NCBI RefSeq assembly: GCF_001870735.1
Contig: NZ_MORL01000001.1
Span: forward strand, 933,222-997,221
Source: Arsenicibacter rosenii
GTDB taxonomy: Bacteria; Bacteroidota; Bacteroidia; Cytophagales; Spirosomataceae
Direction: 5' to 3'
DNA: 64,000 nt
In this document: positions 1 through 9,700 of the stretch, piece after piece
How positions within the stretch are numbered: the stretch's first letter is position 1
How the letters are laid out: each line of letters opens with the position of its first letter
The notes under the pieces: generated by a model
The model's input: only the letters and a program-made list of their open reading frames with translations
Told to the model about the DNA's origin: nothing
The model's database searches: none
Position numbers and translations under genes: made by a program

Positions 1-723
1 GATCACCCACACATCATCTTTTCTGATGTAATAAAGACGGTCATTCCAGAAGACACGTAGCCAGATATCAGCACTGCCGAGAATATTAATTTTGTTACCA
101 CGGCTGATAATTTCGATAACCGGTGCGGCAGACGATGGTTCAGCCCTTAGCAGCACTTTATCGCGGTTAATAATGCCGGACTGGTAGCCTTCCGGAAGAT
201 TGACAAATATAAACAGGGTTACCAGATACACAAACGCGACCCATTTATAGCGCTGGGGCACGCTTTCCTTGTGGTATATCCGGACGACAATGATCCCGAA
301 AACATACATACCCAGTGCCAGCAGTGCCAGCAGCACGTATAGGCCATATTGTTTGTAAAACAGGTAAAAATAGTTGAGGTCGTCGGTTTCGTAGCCGATT
401 AAGCCATTGGCGCGCGCAATGTCATTCATTTTTTGCAGAATGGATTCATTGGGGTGCCGGTCAAAGTACATCTCAAGGAAGTACAGTAATTTAGGCACAT
501 CATTATTTTTTTCTGCTACGTAAGCCAGTTTCAGAAGCATGCCATCCGTGGCCACTTCCCCTTTTGTTAGTTCTGATTGATACAAGGCGGATGCTTCATT
601 GTATAAACCGGCAGAAAAAAGGGAATCGGCACGTTTAATCACAGAAAAATTTTCTGCCTTAACTGCAAGACAAACAGGCAGAAAGAAAACAAATAGTATT
701 TTTTTTAGGGTATACGCTTGCAT
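1..723 (-). CDS. Membrane protein with SH3-like C-terminus, 3' end outside window
   Basis: Translated by hand from the ATG at 723; open to the window edge, so the C-terminus is missing. The protein begins with a signal peptide (KKILFVFFLPVCLAVKA), continues with a short helical TPR-like stretch (RADSLFSAGLYNEASALYQ), then two hydrophobic segments near residues 125-150 and 165-180, and a C-terminal stretch (RDKVLLRAEPSSAAPVIEII, then G-S-A-D-I-W-L-R-V) that looks like a bacterial SH3 domain. Members of such families usually sit in the cytoplasmic membrane with the SH3 part in the periplasm. The tRNA-Lys promoter overlaps its start codon in divergent orientation. Specific function unknown; BatE-like proteins have a comparable TPR-TM-SH3 layout, but I cannot confirm that. 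Confidence 0.75.
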   Translation of the reverse strand, partial: MQAYTLKKILFVFFLPVCLAVKAENFSVIKRADSLFSAGLYNEASALYQSELTKGEVATDGMLLKLAYVAEKNNDVPKLLYFLEMYFDRHPNESILQKMNDIARANGLIGYETDDLNYFYLFYKQYGLYVLLALLALGMYVFGIIVVRIYHKESVPQRYKWVAFVYLVTLFIFVNLPEGYQSGIINRDKVLLRAEPSSAAPVIEIISRGNKINILGSADIWLRVFWNDRLYYIRKDDVWVI

Positions 724-748
724 TTACAAATTTGAGAGCATAGTTTTG
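718..748 (+). promoter_or_regulatory. Promoter of tRNA-Lys
   Basis: TTG at 718-720, a 20-nt spacer and TAGTTTTG at 741-748 match the Bacteroidota sigma-A pattern (TTG, about 20 nt, TAnnTTTG). It lies about 50 nt upstream of the tRNA and overlaps the start of the divergent gene. Confidence 0.7.
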
Positions 749-798
749 CACCGCGATTCAGGAAAAGCACAGAGCTAACAAAAATCGCAGCCAGTTCC

Positions 799-871
799 GA
801 TCTGGTAGCTCAGCTGGTAGAGCAATACACTTTTAATGTATGGGTCCTGGGTTCGAATCCCAGCCGGATCA
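799..871 (+). tRNA. tRNA-Lys(TTT)
   Basis: Full cloverleaf: acceptor arms GATCTGG/CCGGATC with one G-T pair, D arm GCTC/GAGC, anticodon stem ATACA/TGTAT with loop CTTTTAA (anticodon TTT), and T arm CTGGG-TTCGAAT-CCCAG. Discriminator base A at 871; no encoded CCA. A strong terminator follows at once. Confidence 0.95.
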
Positions 872-873
872 CG

Positions 874-901
874 AAAAAAGCCCCGAAACCGGGGCTTTTT
901 T
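874..901. terminator. Bidirectional terminator between tRNA-Lys and DUF3127 gene
   Basis: Twelve-base arms AAAAAAGCCCCG (874-885) and CGGGGCTTTTTT (890-901) with loop AAAC. The A/T tails give a terminator on both strands, serving the tRNA and the convergent gene ending at 905. Confidence 0.9.
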
Positions 902-904
902 GTT

Positions 905-1300
905 TTAGAACGGTAAGTCATTTGACTCTTCTTCGAATGACATCCCGAACGGTGAGGCAGCTGGCTGGCTGGCCGGCCGTTCTGCCCGTGGAGCCGGTGA
1001 AGACGCTTCCGGCCGAATCGAATCTCCCTCTGCCAGTTCAATCCGCCAGGCACGGGCTTCCGTAAACCAACGGTCATTCCATTCCCGCGACTCAATATTG
1101 AACGTCACTTTCAGGGTATCGCCGGGGGTAAACTGTTTCAGATCATTTGCTTTATCTCCCCACGCAGCCATACACACCTTTTTAGGAAACTGATCGATGG
1201 TTTCGATAACAAATTCCTGCTTGTTCCATGCACCATTCCGACCCTGCCCTGTGACCTCTGCCAGGGTTTTAACTAATTTACCGGTTAATTCTAACGCCAT
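905..1300 (-). CDS. DUF3127 domain protein (SSB-like OB fold)
   Basis: 131 residues. The N-terminal 85 residues (LTGKLVKTLAEVTGQGRNG, then W-x-K-Q-E-F-V-I-E-T, then FTPGDTLKVTFNIESREWN) fit DUF3127, a small Bacteroidota family related to single-strand DNA-binding OB folds. A low-complexity Ala/Pro linker follows. The protein ends in an acidic tip, EEESNDLPF, resembling the DDxPF tail by which SSB proteins recruit partners. Likely an auxiliary ssDNA-binding protein; the role of the tip is inferred from resemblance. It stands alone, convergent with tRNA-Lys. Confidence 0.85.
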   Translation of the reverse strand: MALELTGKLVKTLAEVTGQGRNGAWNKQEFVIETIDQFPKKVCMAAWGDKANDLKQFTPGDTLKVTFNIESREWNDRWFTEARAWRIELAEGDSIRPEASSPAPRAERPASQPAASPFGMSFEEESNDLPF

Positions 1301-1515
1301 GTTTTGTTGAAAGTTAACAGTTTGTACACCACTCCGCTATGCTTTTTTGCATGCAGCGATAACCTGCGTTACACTGCGGGCGCACATCAAATGCCTTTGA
1401 TGCCGCCGCAAACGAAGCCCTGCAACCTGTCTGCTGTTGTATAAACGAAAGGTTAAAATTACGATTTTCTGGCGTTTTTTCACGAAATTCCGGCCAAACA
1501 ATCCCATTAAACTAC

Positions 1516-2208
1516 ATGAAAATTGGTGTTCTTTTCCATGGTTCAGGAGTCTTCGACGGCACTGAAATTCAGGAAGCCGTCTTTACCCTGCTGGCCCTTG
1601 CCGAAGTCGGTGCAGAGGCCGTTTGTTTTGCTCCGGACGTTAATCAGCATCATGTGCTAAATCACCTAACCGGCGACGAAATGCCGGAAGTCCGGAATGT
1701 ACTGGTCGAGTCGGCACGGATCGCACGGGGTCAGATTGCCGACCTGGCAACCATTTCTGCCCATGATCTGGACGGGCTGGTGATGCCCGGCGGCTTTGGC
1801 ACGGCGAAAAACATCACCAACTGGGCCTTCGCCGGACCTGACGGGACCATCCTCCCTTCAGTCAAACAATTGATTCTGGACCTTGTGGCGCAGCAAAAAC
1901 CGATCGTCGGCCTTTGCATGAGCCCGACCACGATAGCTAAGGCACTCGAAGGATCAGGCATCCAAAGCACCCTTACGGTAGGCACAGACGCCGAAGCATC
2001 ACCCTATGACATTAACGGAATTGCGGGGGGTATGGAAAAAACAGGTCAGGTAAGTGCAAAAAAATCAGTCCGTGAAATTGCGGTTGATCCTGCGGCGCGC
2101 ATCATTACCGCTCCCTGTTACATGATGGAAGCCAGCATTTTAGACGTTCGTAACAACATCAGACAAGCTATTGACGCGATGCTGGCCTTTATTCCCGTGG
2201 CGGCCTAA
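1516..2208 (+). CDS. elbB: Isoprenoid biosynthesis glyoxalase ElbB (DJ-1/PfpI superfamily)
   Basis: 230 residues, normal length for ElbB. The N-terminus (MKIGVLFHGSGVFDGTEIQEA) and DLDGLVMPGGFGTAKN are characteristic of ElbB. The nucleophile elbow reads PIVGLCMSPT with the catalytic Cys, and the C-terminal part carries TAPCYMMEASI. The family has a class I glutamine amidotransferase-like fold; the E. coli protein has weak glyoxalase activity and has been linked to isoprenoid synthesis. It is a cytosolic single gene with an AT-rich leader and no operon partners here. Confidence 0.92.
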   Translation: MKIGVLFHGSGVFDGTEIQEAVFTLLALAEVGAEAVCFAPDVNQHHVLNHLTGDEMPEVRNVLVESARIARGQIADLATISAHDLDGLVMPGGFGTAKNITNWAFAGPDGTILPSVKQLILDLVAQQKPIVGLCMSPTTIAKALEGSGIQSTLTVGTDAEASPYDINGIAGGMEKTGQVSAKKSVREIAVDPAARIITAPCYMMEASILDVRNNIRQAIDAMLAFIPVAA

Positions 2209-2232
2209 AGCCATAGTTTTTGTACAGTGGGA

Positions 2233-2263
2233 TTGACAAACGGCGCAAAAACGCCTATATTTG
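2233..2263 (+). promoter_or_regulatory. Promoter of tRNA-Leu
   Basis: TTG at 2233-2235, exactly 20 nt, then TATATTTG at 2256-2263: a consensus Bacteroidota housekeeping promoter 18 nt before the tRNA. Confidence 0.85.
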
Positions 2264-2281
2264 CACCCACTTACAGGAAAT

Positions 2282-2363
2282 GGCCACGTGGTGAAACTGG
2301 TAGACACGCCATCTTGAGGGGGTGGTGCTTCACGGCATGGGAGTTCGAGTCTCCCCGTGGTCA
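2282..2363 (+). tRNA. tRNA-Leu(GAG), prophage insertion site
   Basis: Long-variable-arm tRNA: acceptor arms GGCCACG/CGTGGTC, anticodon stem CCATC/GGTGG with loop TTGAGGG (anticodon GAG), variable arm, and T arm GGGAG-TTCGAGT-CTCCC. Discriminator A at 2363. Its last 24 nt lie in the 26-bp repeat that also occurs at 45801-45826, so the 3' end was rebuilt by the integrating element. Confidence 0.93.
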
Positions 2364-2365
2364 CA
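2340..2365. repeat. attL, prophage attachment core (copy 1)
   Basis: The 26-bp segment from the tRNA T arm to two bases beyond the tRNA is identical to 45801-45826, in direct orientation. It lies next to the integrase gene, as expected for tRNA-targeting tyrosine integrases. Confidence 0.92.
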
Positions 2366-2370
2366 TTGCA

Positions 2371-2406
2371 AACGGTTGTAAATCAGGTATTTACAACCGT
2401 TTTTTT
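2371..2406 (+). terminator. Terminator after tRNA-Leu (phage-supplied)
   Basis: Arms AACGGTTGTAAAT (2371-2383) and ATTTACAACCGTT (2389-2401), 5-nt loop, then a T tract. As it lies inside attL, the phage brings its own terminator for the tRNA; the original one would be that at 45859-45885. Confidence 0.88.
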
Positions 2407-2422
2407 ATTGCTGACTGCTTTT

Positions 2423-3646
2423 ATGGCAGAAAAATGGCAACGTTCCATACACCGAGAAACCAAAAGAGATTCCAGAAAAGTGAAGTACCCCTGGAAAGAA
2501 CCGAAGCTCTCTAAACCCGCCAATAACGATCTTTCTAAGCAGTGGTGCGTCGAATATGGCGCCTATTCTCAGGTTAGAGACAAAATAATCCGCAAACGGG
2601 TAACTTTATCCGGCGACACCATAGAAGAGCGTCTGAAGCAAGCAGACGAAGTAATCAAGTACCTGAACGATTACTTTAAGAACGGTGATGTGTTTGTTGA
2701 GCCTCTCGGCGAGCCTGAAAAGGAAAAGCAACCAAAGGCATCAGATGGCATTACCGGCAAAAGCACGATCAAAAAAGCGCTGGAGTATTACCAGGCGACC
2801 AAATTGCCAACACTGAGTAAGCAATCCGGCCGTACTTATACATCCATCGCTAAGTTGTTCACTGAATACCTGAAGAAAAATAAACTACAAAACCTTCCCC
2901 TAAATCGGTTCGATACACATCAGGCAAACCTGTACTTTGACCGGCTCTTGCAGGCAGGAGGCTCAAACAATAAGCACAACAAGCATCTTGGCTTCATCAG
3001 TACGTTTTTCAACTTCTATCTGAAGCGGAGAACGATAACAGAAAATCCATGTGAGGCGATTTCTGAGCTTGCCGAGAATGCGGGTAACCACAAGCCGTTT
3101 AAACCGGATCAGATTGCCGATATTAAAACATACCTCGAAGAGACAAACGACCGTCAGCTCTGGCTTTTTATCAATTTCATCTACTACACGTTCTCTCGAC
3201 CGCATGAAGAAGTACGCTTGCTGAAGGTTTCCGATATAGAACGGAATACAATCCGGATCGATGCATCAACCGCAAAGGGTAACCGCGTCCTATATAAGAA
3301 AATACCACCTGGTTTAGAGCAGCTACTACAACAATACCGGATACGGCTGGCCCCCTCCCACTACTACGTTTTCAGCCGGAGTGGTATTCCGGGACCGGAG
3401 CCGGTTGGCGAAGCCTATTTTTATGATCGCCACAAAAAAATGCTCGATAGTCTGGAGCTACCCAAAGGGTATGATCTATATGGCTGGAAACACACCGGCG
3501 TTATCAGTTTGTACATAGCCACCCGCGACATGAAGAAAATTCAGCGACAATGCGGGCATACGAGCATTGAGCAAACTGACCAGTACTTACGCGATCTGGG
3601 ACTCTTTGCAGAGTTTGAAGACTTTAATAACTTTCCTGAACTTTAA
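2423..3646 (+). CDS. Tyrosine integrase of the prophage
   Basis: About 407 residues from the ATG at 2423. The open frame reaches back into the tRNA terminator, but this is the first start outside it. An N-terminal arm-binding part is followed by a SAM-like core-binding domain (about residues 100-200) and a catalytic domain: Arg in FSRPHEEVRLL, Lys in TAKGNR, the KHTG box (GWKHTGVISLY), His in QCGHTSIEQTD, and the nucleophile Tyr in DQYLRDL. The second Arg of the usual H-x-x-R box is replaced (H-T-G-V), a variant I recall from other Bacteroidota phage integrases. It integrates the phage at tRNA-Leu. Only 17 nt separate it from the OLD gene, so both are probably co-transcribed. Confidence 0.92.
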   Translation: MAEKWQRSIHRETKRDSRKVKYPWKEPKLSKPANNDLSKQWCVEYGAYSQVRDKIIRKRVTLSGDTIEERLKQADEVIKYLNDYFKNGDVFVEPLGEPEKEKQPKASDGITGKSTIKKALEYYQATKLPTLSKQSGRTYTSIAKLFTEYLKKNKLQNLPLNRFDTHQANLYFDRLLQAGGSNNKHNKHLGFISTFFNFYLKRRTITENPCEAISELAENAGNHKPFKPDQIADIKTYLEETNDRQLWLFINFIYYTFSRPHEEVRLLKVSDIERNTIRIDASTAKGNRVLYKKIPPGLEQLLQQYRIRLAPSHYYVFSRSGIPGPEPVGEAYFYDRHKKMLDSLELPKGYDLYGWKHTGVISLYIATRDMKKIQRQCGHTSIEQTDQYLRDLGLFAEFEDFNNFPEL

Positions 3647-3663
3647 CATTAATCAAAAACAAA

Positions 3664-5205
3664 ATGAAATTCAAAAATCTTGTAATCGAGAACCTACGAG
3701 GCTTTAAAGGTCAACATGTTATTGAACTTAGCGATAATATAAATGTCTTTATTGGAAGAAATAACTCAGGGAAAAGCACTATTTTACTTTCACTCTATAA
3801 TCTTCAAAAATCAGGGACATTATTTCATAATGACATTACTTTTGGTAATGATAAGGGTTCTTGTAGAGTTAGAGTTGATGCTCAGAATTACAGAATGTAT
3901 AGGAATGACATTGAGGCTACACCTACTGAATTTTCATATTCTATATTTTCACGATCTCGTTTTGGAATAATTTATAATTATTCAAGCACAGATGGCATCT
4001 TTACAGAGTATGACACTAATGAACTTCAAACAAATAGGAGAAATTTCATTTACCCATATCTATCAAAGAGGAAAGTTAAAAGTTATTCTCAACAAATAAA
4101 TAAAGCAAATTCGAATACTATATCTGATGATTTTCAATATTTATATTCAAAGATAGACAATATCCAAAACTCTGCTAATTCTAATATACGTAATACATTC
4201 TTAGAACTTTGCAATAAGGTTCTTGGCTTTGAATTAGGCATGAATCAAGATGAAATCGGTAAACAGGTAATATATTTCATAGATGACAACTACAACATTC
4301 CACTTCCATTTATGGGAGAAGGAGTAGCTAACATTTTAGGTTTATTGGTCGATATTGCACACTCAAATGGCAAAGTGTTCATAATTGAAGAGCCTGAAAA
4401 TGACATTCATCCTCAAGCACTCAAAGCACTTATGGAGATCATTATTGAAAATTCGAACAAGAATCAATTTTTCATTTCGACTCACTCTAATATAGTAATG
4501 AGGATGTTAGGAGCTAAGGAAGGAGCTAAGATATTTAGAGTTCATAATGATATGTTTGATGCTACGTTAACACCCATGCGCCTGTCAAAGTGCGATGAAT
4601 TGAATACAGCTGAGGATCGTAGATCAGCTTTAGAAGAACTAGGATATGAATTTTTCGATTTTGGTCTGTGGGAAGGTTGGTTAATATTAGAAGAATCGTC
4701 AGCTCAAACTATCATTGAGTATCTAATAAAATGGTTTATTCCAAAGCTTTCTAATAAATTAAAAGTTGTATCAGCTGGTGGGGTAGACAATGTAAAAAAG
4801 CGATTCAATACCATGAAAGAAATGTTTTTATTTTTACATTTAGAAGAAATGTATAAAAACAGAGCTTGGGTTATTATCGATAGTGGAGCAAAGGAAAATG
4901 GAATAATTCAAGACTTTAAAAAAGCTTACTTGGGAGCCGGATGGAAAGAAGATTCTTTTCTTCAATTTTCAGAGCATGATTTTGAATCATATTATCCTGA
5001 CAACTTTAACTCTGATAGAAAAAGTGCTTTAGCTATAACAGATGAAGCCAAAAAAAGAGCAGCAAAGAAAGATCTTCTTCTGAGGGTTAAAGACTGGATT
5101 GACAAAAATGAAGAACTTGCTAAATCAGAATTTAATAAGAGTGCATCAGAAATTATAGATATACTTAGGTTTATTGAACAAAAATTATTCAATTCAAGCA
5201 ATTAG
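3664..5205 (+). CDS. OLD-family ATPase/TOPRIM nuclease (phage-borne defence candidate)
   Basis: 513 residues. An ABC-type ATPase with Walker A FIGRNNSGKST (about 29-39), Walker B VFIIEEPENDIHP (about 237-249) and a His-containing FFISTHSN (about 270) is followed by a TOPRIM-like nuclease half (LILEESSAQTIIEYL near 340, WVIIDSGAKENG near 400). This is the architecture of OLD (overcoming lysogenization defect) nucleases; phage P2 Old excludes phage lambda. It is much more AT-rich than the phage body and sits directly behind the integrase, a common cargo position. The second acidic cluster of the TOPRIM is not obvious to me, so nuclease activity needs checking. Likely role: excluding rival phages from the lysogen. 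Confidence 0.85.
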   Translation: MKFKNLVIENLRGFKGQHVIELSDNINVFIGRNNSGKSTILLSLYNLQKSGTLFHNDITFGNDKGSCRVRVDAQNYRMYRNDIEATPTEFSYSIFSRSRFGIIYNYSSTDGIFTEYDTNELQTNRRNFIYPYLSKRKVKSYSQQINKANSNTISDDFQYLYSKIDNIQNSANSNIRNTFLELCNKVLGFELGMNQDEIGKQVIYFIDDNYNIPLPFMGEGVANILGLLVDIAHSNGKVFIIEEPENDIHPQALKALMEIIIENSNKNQFFISTHSNIVMRMLGAKEGAKIFRVHNDMFDATLTPMRLSKCDELNTAEDRRSALEELGYEFFDFGLWEGWLILEESSAQTIIEYLIKWFIPKLSNKLKVVSAGGVDNVKKRFNTMKEMFLFLHLEEMYKNRAWVIIDSGAKENGIIQDFKKAYLGAGWKEDSFLQFSEHDFESYYPDNFNSDRKSALAITDEAKKRAAKKDLLLRVKDWIDKNEELAKSEFNKSASEIIDILRFIEQKLFNSSN

Positions 5206-5208
5206 CGT

Positions 5209-5246
5209 AAAAAAGAGGGAATAAATTTTTTATTCCCTCTTTTTTT
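5209..5246. terminator. Bidirectional terminator between OLD gene and tail operon
   Basis: Seventeen-base arms (5209-5225 and 5229-5245), core GAGGGAATAAA/TTTATTCCCTC, with a 3-nt loop and A/T tails. It separates the rightward OLD gene from the end of the leftward late operon. Confidence 0.92.
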
Positions 5247-6652
5247 TACCATCTCCAAAGCGTCGTCTCGCACGGAATCAGATTACTGTCGCTTATACCG
5301 GCCTTCATATCGCCAATCACATAATCGACTCCCCTGACATGAATCTTCTGCCGCATGCTGAAGCTGGCCAGATCGGCCGGTGAAAGATAAAGCATTTTCT
5401 TCAGCGCAAACGTGCGCGAACGGAATCCTTCATACACCCTCCAGTATTTTTTGGCCAGCCCGTTGGCTCCCGACCAGTTGAGTATCATATTGCCGTCGCT
5501 GGCGGTTGCTCTCGGGGCTCCGTTCTGCATGCCGTTCCAGATCAAAAAGCGGGCGGTGGCCACCGGCTTACTGTCTTTGTTAAGCGGACTGTAGCCTTGC
5601 TGATCTGTATGGGCAAACCCAGATCCGCCATCGGTTAACAACGTCGAGAACGCGCACTTTACCGGGATCAGTGCACCGCCTTCATTTTCGGCCGTTTCCG
5701 GCGTGGTATACTTATCCAGCTCCAGTGGCAGAGGTTTCATAGTCGCATCGTTCTGATCAATGTCGAACGAAAGCTCCAGACGGCCGTGCAGGTCAGGCAG
5801 CTTGGTATGACGCGGATCACCCTTTTCCGTCCAGTTGTATAAGGTCGGTTGCCGCAATACATCATCTACGAAATCCATCGTAATTACTTTACGCCGGACG
5901 TCAAAATCAAGGTACAGGTTAAACATCTTCCGGATTTCCTTCAGCAGATTCCGGGGGGAGATGGGAGGCAAATGGTTGCAGTAGGTCATCGTGGCGGCCT
6001 GATCCAGACTATGCAGGTTGTAAAAGATCAGCCGCTGACCGACATTGCTGTCCCACCAGTCACCACGGAAGGTCCAGCCCGTCAGCTGACCGATCCGAGC
6101 CAGCACCCACCGGACGAAGAACATCGGCACACGGGCATTGGTCATATAACCCGAGGCATACTGATTCATTATGCCGTCATAGCCCGCCACAGCGACGTTA
6201 CCGTAAAACGACGGATTCAGCACGCTTGGCAGACAGTATTTAGCCGTAGTCAGATCCGGATCAGCCACCGGTGCCGCCGGTGCCGCTTCACTGCCCAGCT
6301 CCAGCATTTCCGACAACAGCACGTCCTGATAATCCCCGAACAGCTCCCCCAGATTCTGAGTAAAATACAGGTTAAATTCAGGATTAACCTCACGGAGTTT
6401 GATAAACCCGCGCTCAATTAAATTCGTGCTCAGATACTTCTCACAGTACCACCGGCGGCGCGGGTTACCCGCCTGCGGCAGATGGGCATACCCCAGAATC
6501 CGCCGGTTTGCCGGTGTGTCGGGCAGGTTAAAATCCAGCACTTTGGCTCCCTGAATGGTATCAAAATCAAACATCGGGTTAAACCGCTCCAGCACCAGCT
6601 GTGTACCGGGTTTGATATCTACCGACTCGCCTTCCAGTCTAATGTCTAACAT
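5246..6652 (-). CDS. Tail protein downstream of tape measure (distal tail/baseplate candidate)
   Basis: 468 residues, soluble, no signal peptide or membrane segment. Last gene of the leftward late operon, starting 53 nt after the tape measure gene. Genes at this position in siphoviruses usually encode distal tail or baseplate-hub proteins. Visible features are Trp/Tyr-rich beta-type stretches (TGWTFRGDWWD, KYWRVYEGFRSRTF) and a C-terminal VRGVDYVIGDMKAGI. I do not recognise a domain, so the role rests on position. Confidence 0.7.
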   Translation of the reverse strand: MLDIRLEGESVDIKPGTQLVLERFNPMFDFDTIQGAKVLDFNLPDTPANRRILGYAHLPQAGNPRRRWYCEKYLSTNLIERGFIKLREVNPEFNLYFTQNLGELFGDYQDVLLSEMLELGSEAAPAAPVADPDLTTAKYCLPSVLNPSFYGNVAVAGYDGIMNQYASGYMTNARVPMFFVRWVLARIGQLTGWTFRGDWWDSNVGQRLIFYNLHSLDQAATMTYCNHLPPISPRNLLKEIRKMFNLYLDFDVRRKVITMDFVDDVLRQPTLYNWTEKGDPRHTKLPDLHGRLELSFDIDQNDATMKPLPLELDKYTTPETAENEGGALIPVKCAFSTLLTDGGSGFAHTDQQGYSPLNKDSKPVATARFLIWNGMQNGAPRATASDGNMILNWSGANGLAKKYWRVYEGFRSRTFALKKMLYLSPADLASFSMRQKIHVRGVDYVIGDMKAGISDSNLIPCETTLWRW

Positions 6653-6705
6653 GCTTAACTGAGCTAACGCTGCAACTTTTTGAAATTTTGTAACGCTGTA
6701 ACGGC

Positions 6706-9700
6706 CTACAGATTCGAATCCCTGTTGACAGCTTCAATGTTATTCTGAATGTTAATGATATTGGTGACGCTCACATTGAGGTTCTTAGCCGCAATCTGCG
6801 CCAGATAACCATTGGCCGTATCGAGCTTAATGGAGATGGCACCCAGAGCAAAATTGGCATTGCCGAGTTTATCTACGGTATCGGCCGTATTCGTCTCAAT
6901 GCCTTCCATCAGTTTCTGCGACTTACCGATTTCCTCATTGGTCATCGATACCGTATCATCGGCAGAACCGGCCGTGGTACTGCTGTAGCCGCCGTCATCT
7001 CCGCTGTAATCTCCGCCCATGTCCGACATTGCGGCATCCGCTTCGGCCTGCGCGGCCGCCGCCGCTTCTTCGGCTTCACGCTTTTTCTTGCTGCCAAAGA
7101 GATACATCTTTCCTTTCCGGAGCGGCTCCAGATAATCGCGGTAACTGCCGCCGTCTGACCCAACGATACCACCGGCTTTATAGATCGGTGCACCGTTGCG
7201 GTGCAGACTGGAGTGCAGCAGCCGGTCGATGATCGGTCTGTTGTTGGCGTAGGTGTTGCGGCTCAGGATCATGACCGGCTCCCCGCCTTCCATCTCGCCT
7301 TTTTCTTCGCCATAGGTACCATCCGGATTTCGCTCGACGATGGCCAGGCCGGACTCCCCGTAACGGGAGCCGTGACGCGGACCCACCGGCACCCCGCCGT
7401 TGACAAACCCGCCACGGGCAAAATCCGGTGGTTTCTGGGATTTGATGATCCCGATCTGAATCGCGGCCATTGCGGCCGAAGCCGCTACCCCGATCAGACC
7501 GAGCGGAAAGCCCATCGTGGCCAGCGATTTCAGGGCGGCCATTGCCGCGTTGATCAGCGCCATGGCAATCTGTAGCTTCTGGTCCCGCTTCCAGGCCGTC
7601 AGTTTCGCTTCTTTCTCCTTAGCCGCTGAATCCTGATTGATTTTATCGACCTCCTTGTCAAACTGCTCTTTCGAGATCTTGCCGGCCTTATACTGATCCT
7701 CCCAGCTCTTGACCTGCGTATCTTTTTCTTTCTGGATTTTCTTCAGCTGGGAATCCAGAAACTTCTGATTCAGCTGCTGCAGGGACTGCACCACCTGACC
7801 GGCCACCTCCAGTGTTTCGGTACCCTTCTGCGTAAAATCCTGAAGTTTCTGGTTATTGGCCGCTTTATCATTGGCCAGCTTCTTGTTCAGGAAGCCCATG
7901 AAGGCAGTGTAGTCGCCATTCATCAGGCCATTGATACCATCGAAAAACTCTTTGGTATTGGCCCGGCGTTTCTCCAGATGTTCCTGATTCAGGGCCGTCA
8001 TATCCTGCGTGTGCTTCTGATCGGCGGCCGACAACTGACTGTTCTTCCATTCATTCAGGGTTTTGATCGCCTTCATGCGCTCATCATTGTCGCGCACGTT
8101 ATCCTGAATCTCCTTTACCTTATCGGCATATTCCTTATTGATGGCCGCCGCTGTTTCGTTATACGACTGCTGAAGTTGCTGTTTACGCAGGTTCAGTTTC
8201 TGGCTTTCGGTCAGCGTGGTTAGGTTTAGCTGAAACTCCGAGTTGGTTTTATTGGTCGCCTGCTCATACTGGATCAGCTCATCAAACAACTGCTTCTCCT
8301 TCTGCTTTCTGGCCTCCTGATCGGCCAGATATTTCTCCATGGCCGCTTTTTCTTCAGCCGCTTTCTTATCGCGGAAGTCTTTCTGCACAGCAGCCACGTC
8401 GGCTTCATACTGTTTTTCGACCAGCTGCATCTGCCGGGTCTTCAACGCATGATCGGCCTTCGATTCGGTAATCCGTGCCCGTTCCTTATCCCGCTCAAAT
8501 TCGAGCTGTGCCAGCTTGCGGGTCTGCTCATCGGCAATGAGTTCAATGTTGCGGCTCCGGATATCATTAACCGCATCAACATTCGCCTTTTTCTTTTCTT
8601 CAGCTACCTTTTTAGCATGTTCGGCTTCTTTCTGCTGCTCTTTCGTGCGGTGACCATCATTATCGGAACCCATGCCTGAGAGTGCATCTTTATTGGCGTT
8701 TAACATCGCCTGAGCTGATTTCAGAGCAGCGGCACTATCAGCACTGGTTTTCTTCGTGACATGAGCATCGTGATCGGCGGCATCTTTCGTCCGGGCAGCG
8801 GTCAGCTCCTTATCATAGGCCTCTTTGAAAGCGGTTCCCATCTTTTCGCCGGCGGCTCTGGCTTTAGCGGCCACGTCGTCGAGCCCCAGGAAAGCGGCTA
8901 TTTTACCACCGAACTCCAGCAGTTTATTACCAAAGTCAGCGATGGCGTTCCAAAGGGACATGATCGCATTTTTGGCAGGCTCATAGAATGCCCCCAGAAT
9001 CGCCTGAAGGGCGCCGGCCGCAAAACCGACGACGGCCTGTTGCAGATTCAGCCACAAAGCAACTCCTCGCTGGAGCAGCGAGAACAGGCCGGAAAACGCA
9101 TCCTGCACCGGTGAAAGCATATCCCACAACACCTTCAGCGCCGCCCAGACACCATTGACGATTCCACGGAAGGTCTCCGATTTTTCATAGGCAATGACCA
9201 GACCCGCTGCCAGAGCGGCAATTGCCGTAATAACGATACCGATCGGGTTGGCTTTCAAAGCCGTATTGAGTGCATTCTGAGCCACCGTCCAGGCATTCGT
9301 CAGCACCACTTTTGCCTGTGTCAGTCCGTTACTGATGGTCGTCTGAGCGTTGGCCAGTGTTTCCTGCAACGTGCGTGATTTGGTCGCAGCGCCGGCGGCC
9401 GTCTCAGCCGTCGTGGTAGCAGCTGTGCGCTGGGCCCGTACCTGATCAGCCGCAGCAGCCAAGGTGGATGCAGCGGCTGCCGCCTTGTCGGCCGCGACTT
9501 TTGCCAGCGTGGTGACCTGCGCCTGAATCATATTGGCATTCAGCGTCACCAGCCCCAGCGCCAGTAAGCCGATCGCTGTTTTGTTCTCGGTCACAAACTG
9601 CGGAATGTTCCGGATCGCATTTAAAAACAGGACCAGACCGGAAACTGTCGTGGTGACCACCGGCATGAGGCCCACACCCAGTTCAGTCTTGAAGTTTTCG

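Noticed and set aside
775-1095. 106-codon minus strand frame over tRNA-Lys
   Set aside because: It runs through the tRNA and its terminator and is antisense or shadow sequence.
2227-2514. 95-codon + strand frame over tRNA-Leu
   Set aside because: It includes the tRNA, the attL core and the terminator.
7029-7575. Long + strand frames antisense to the tape measure gene
   Set aside because: GC-rich shadow frames; the opposite frame is clearly the coding one.
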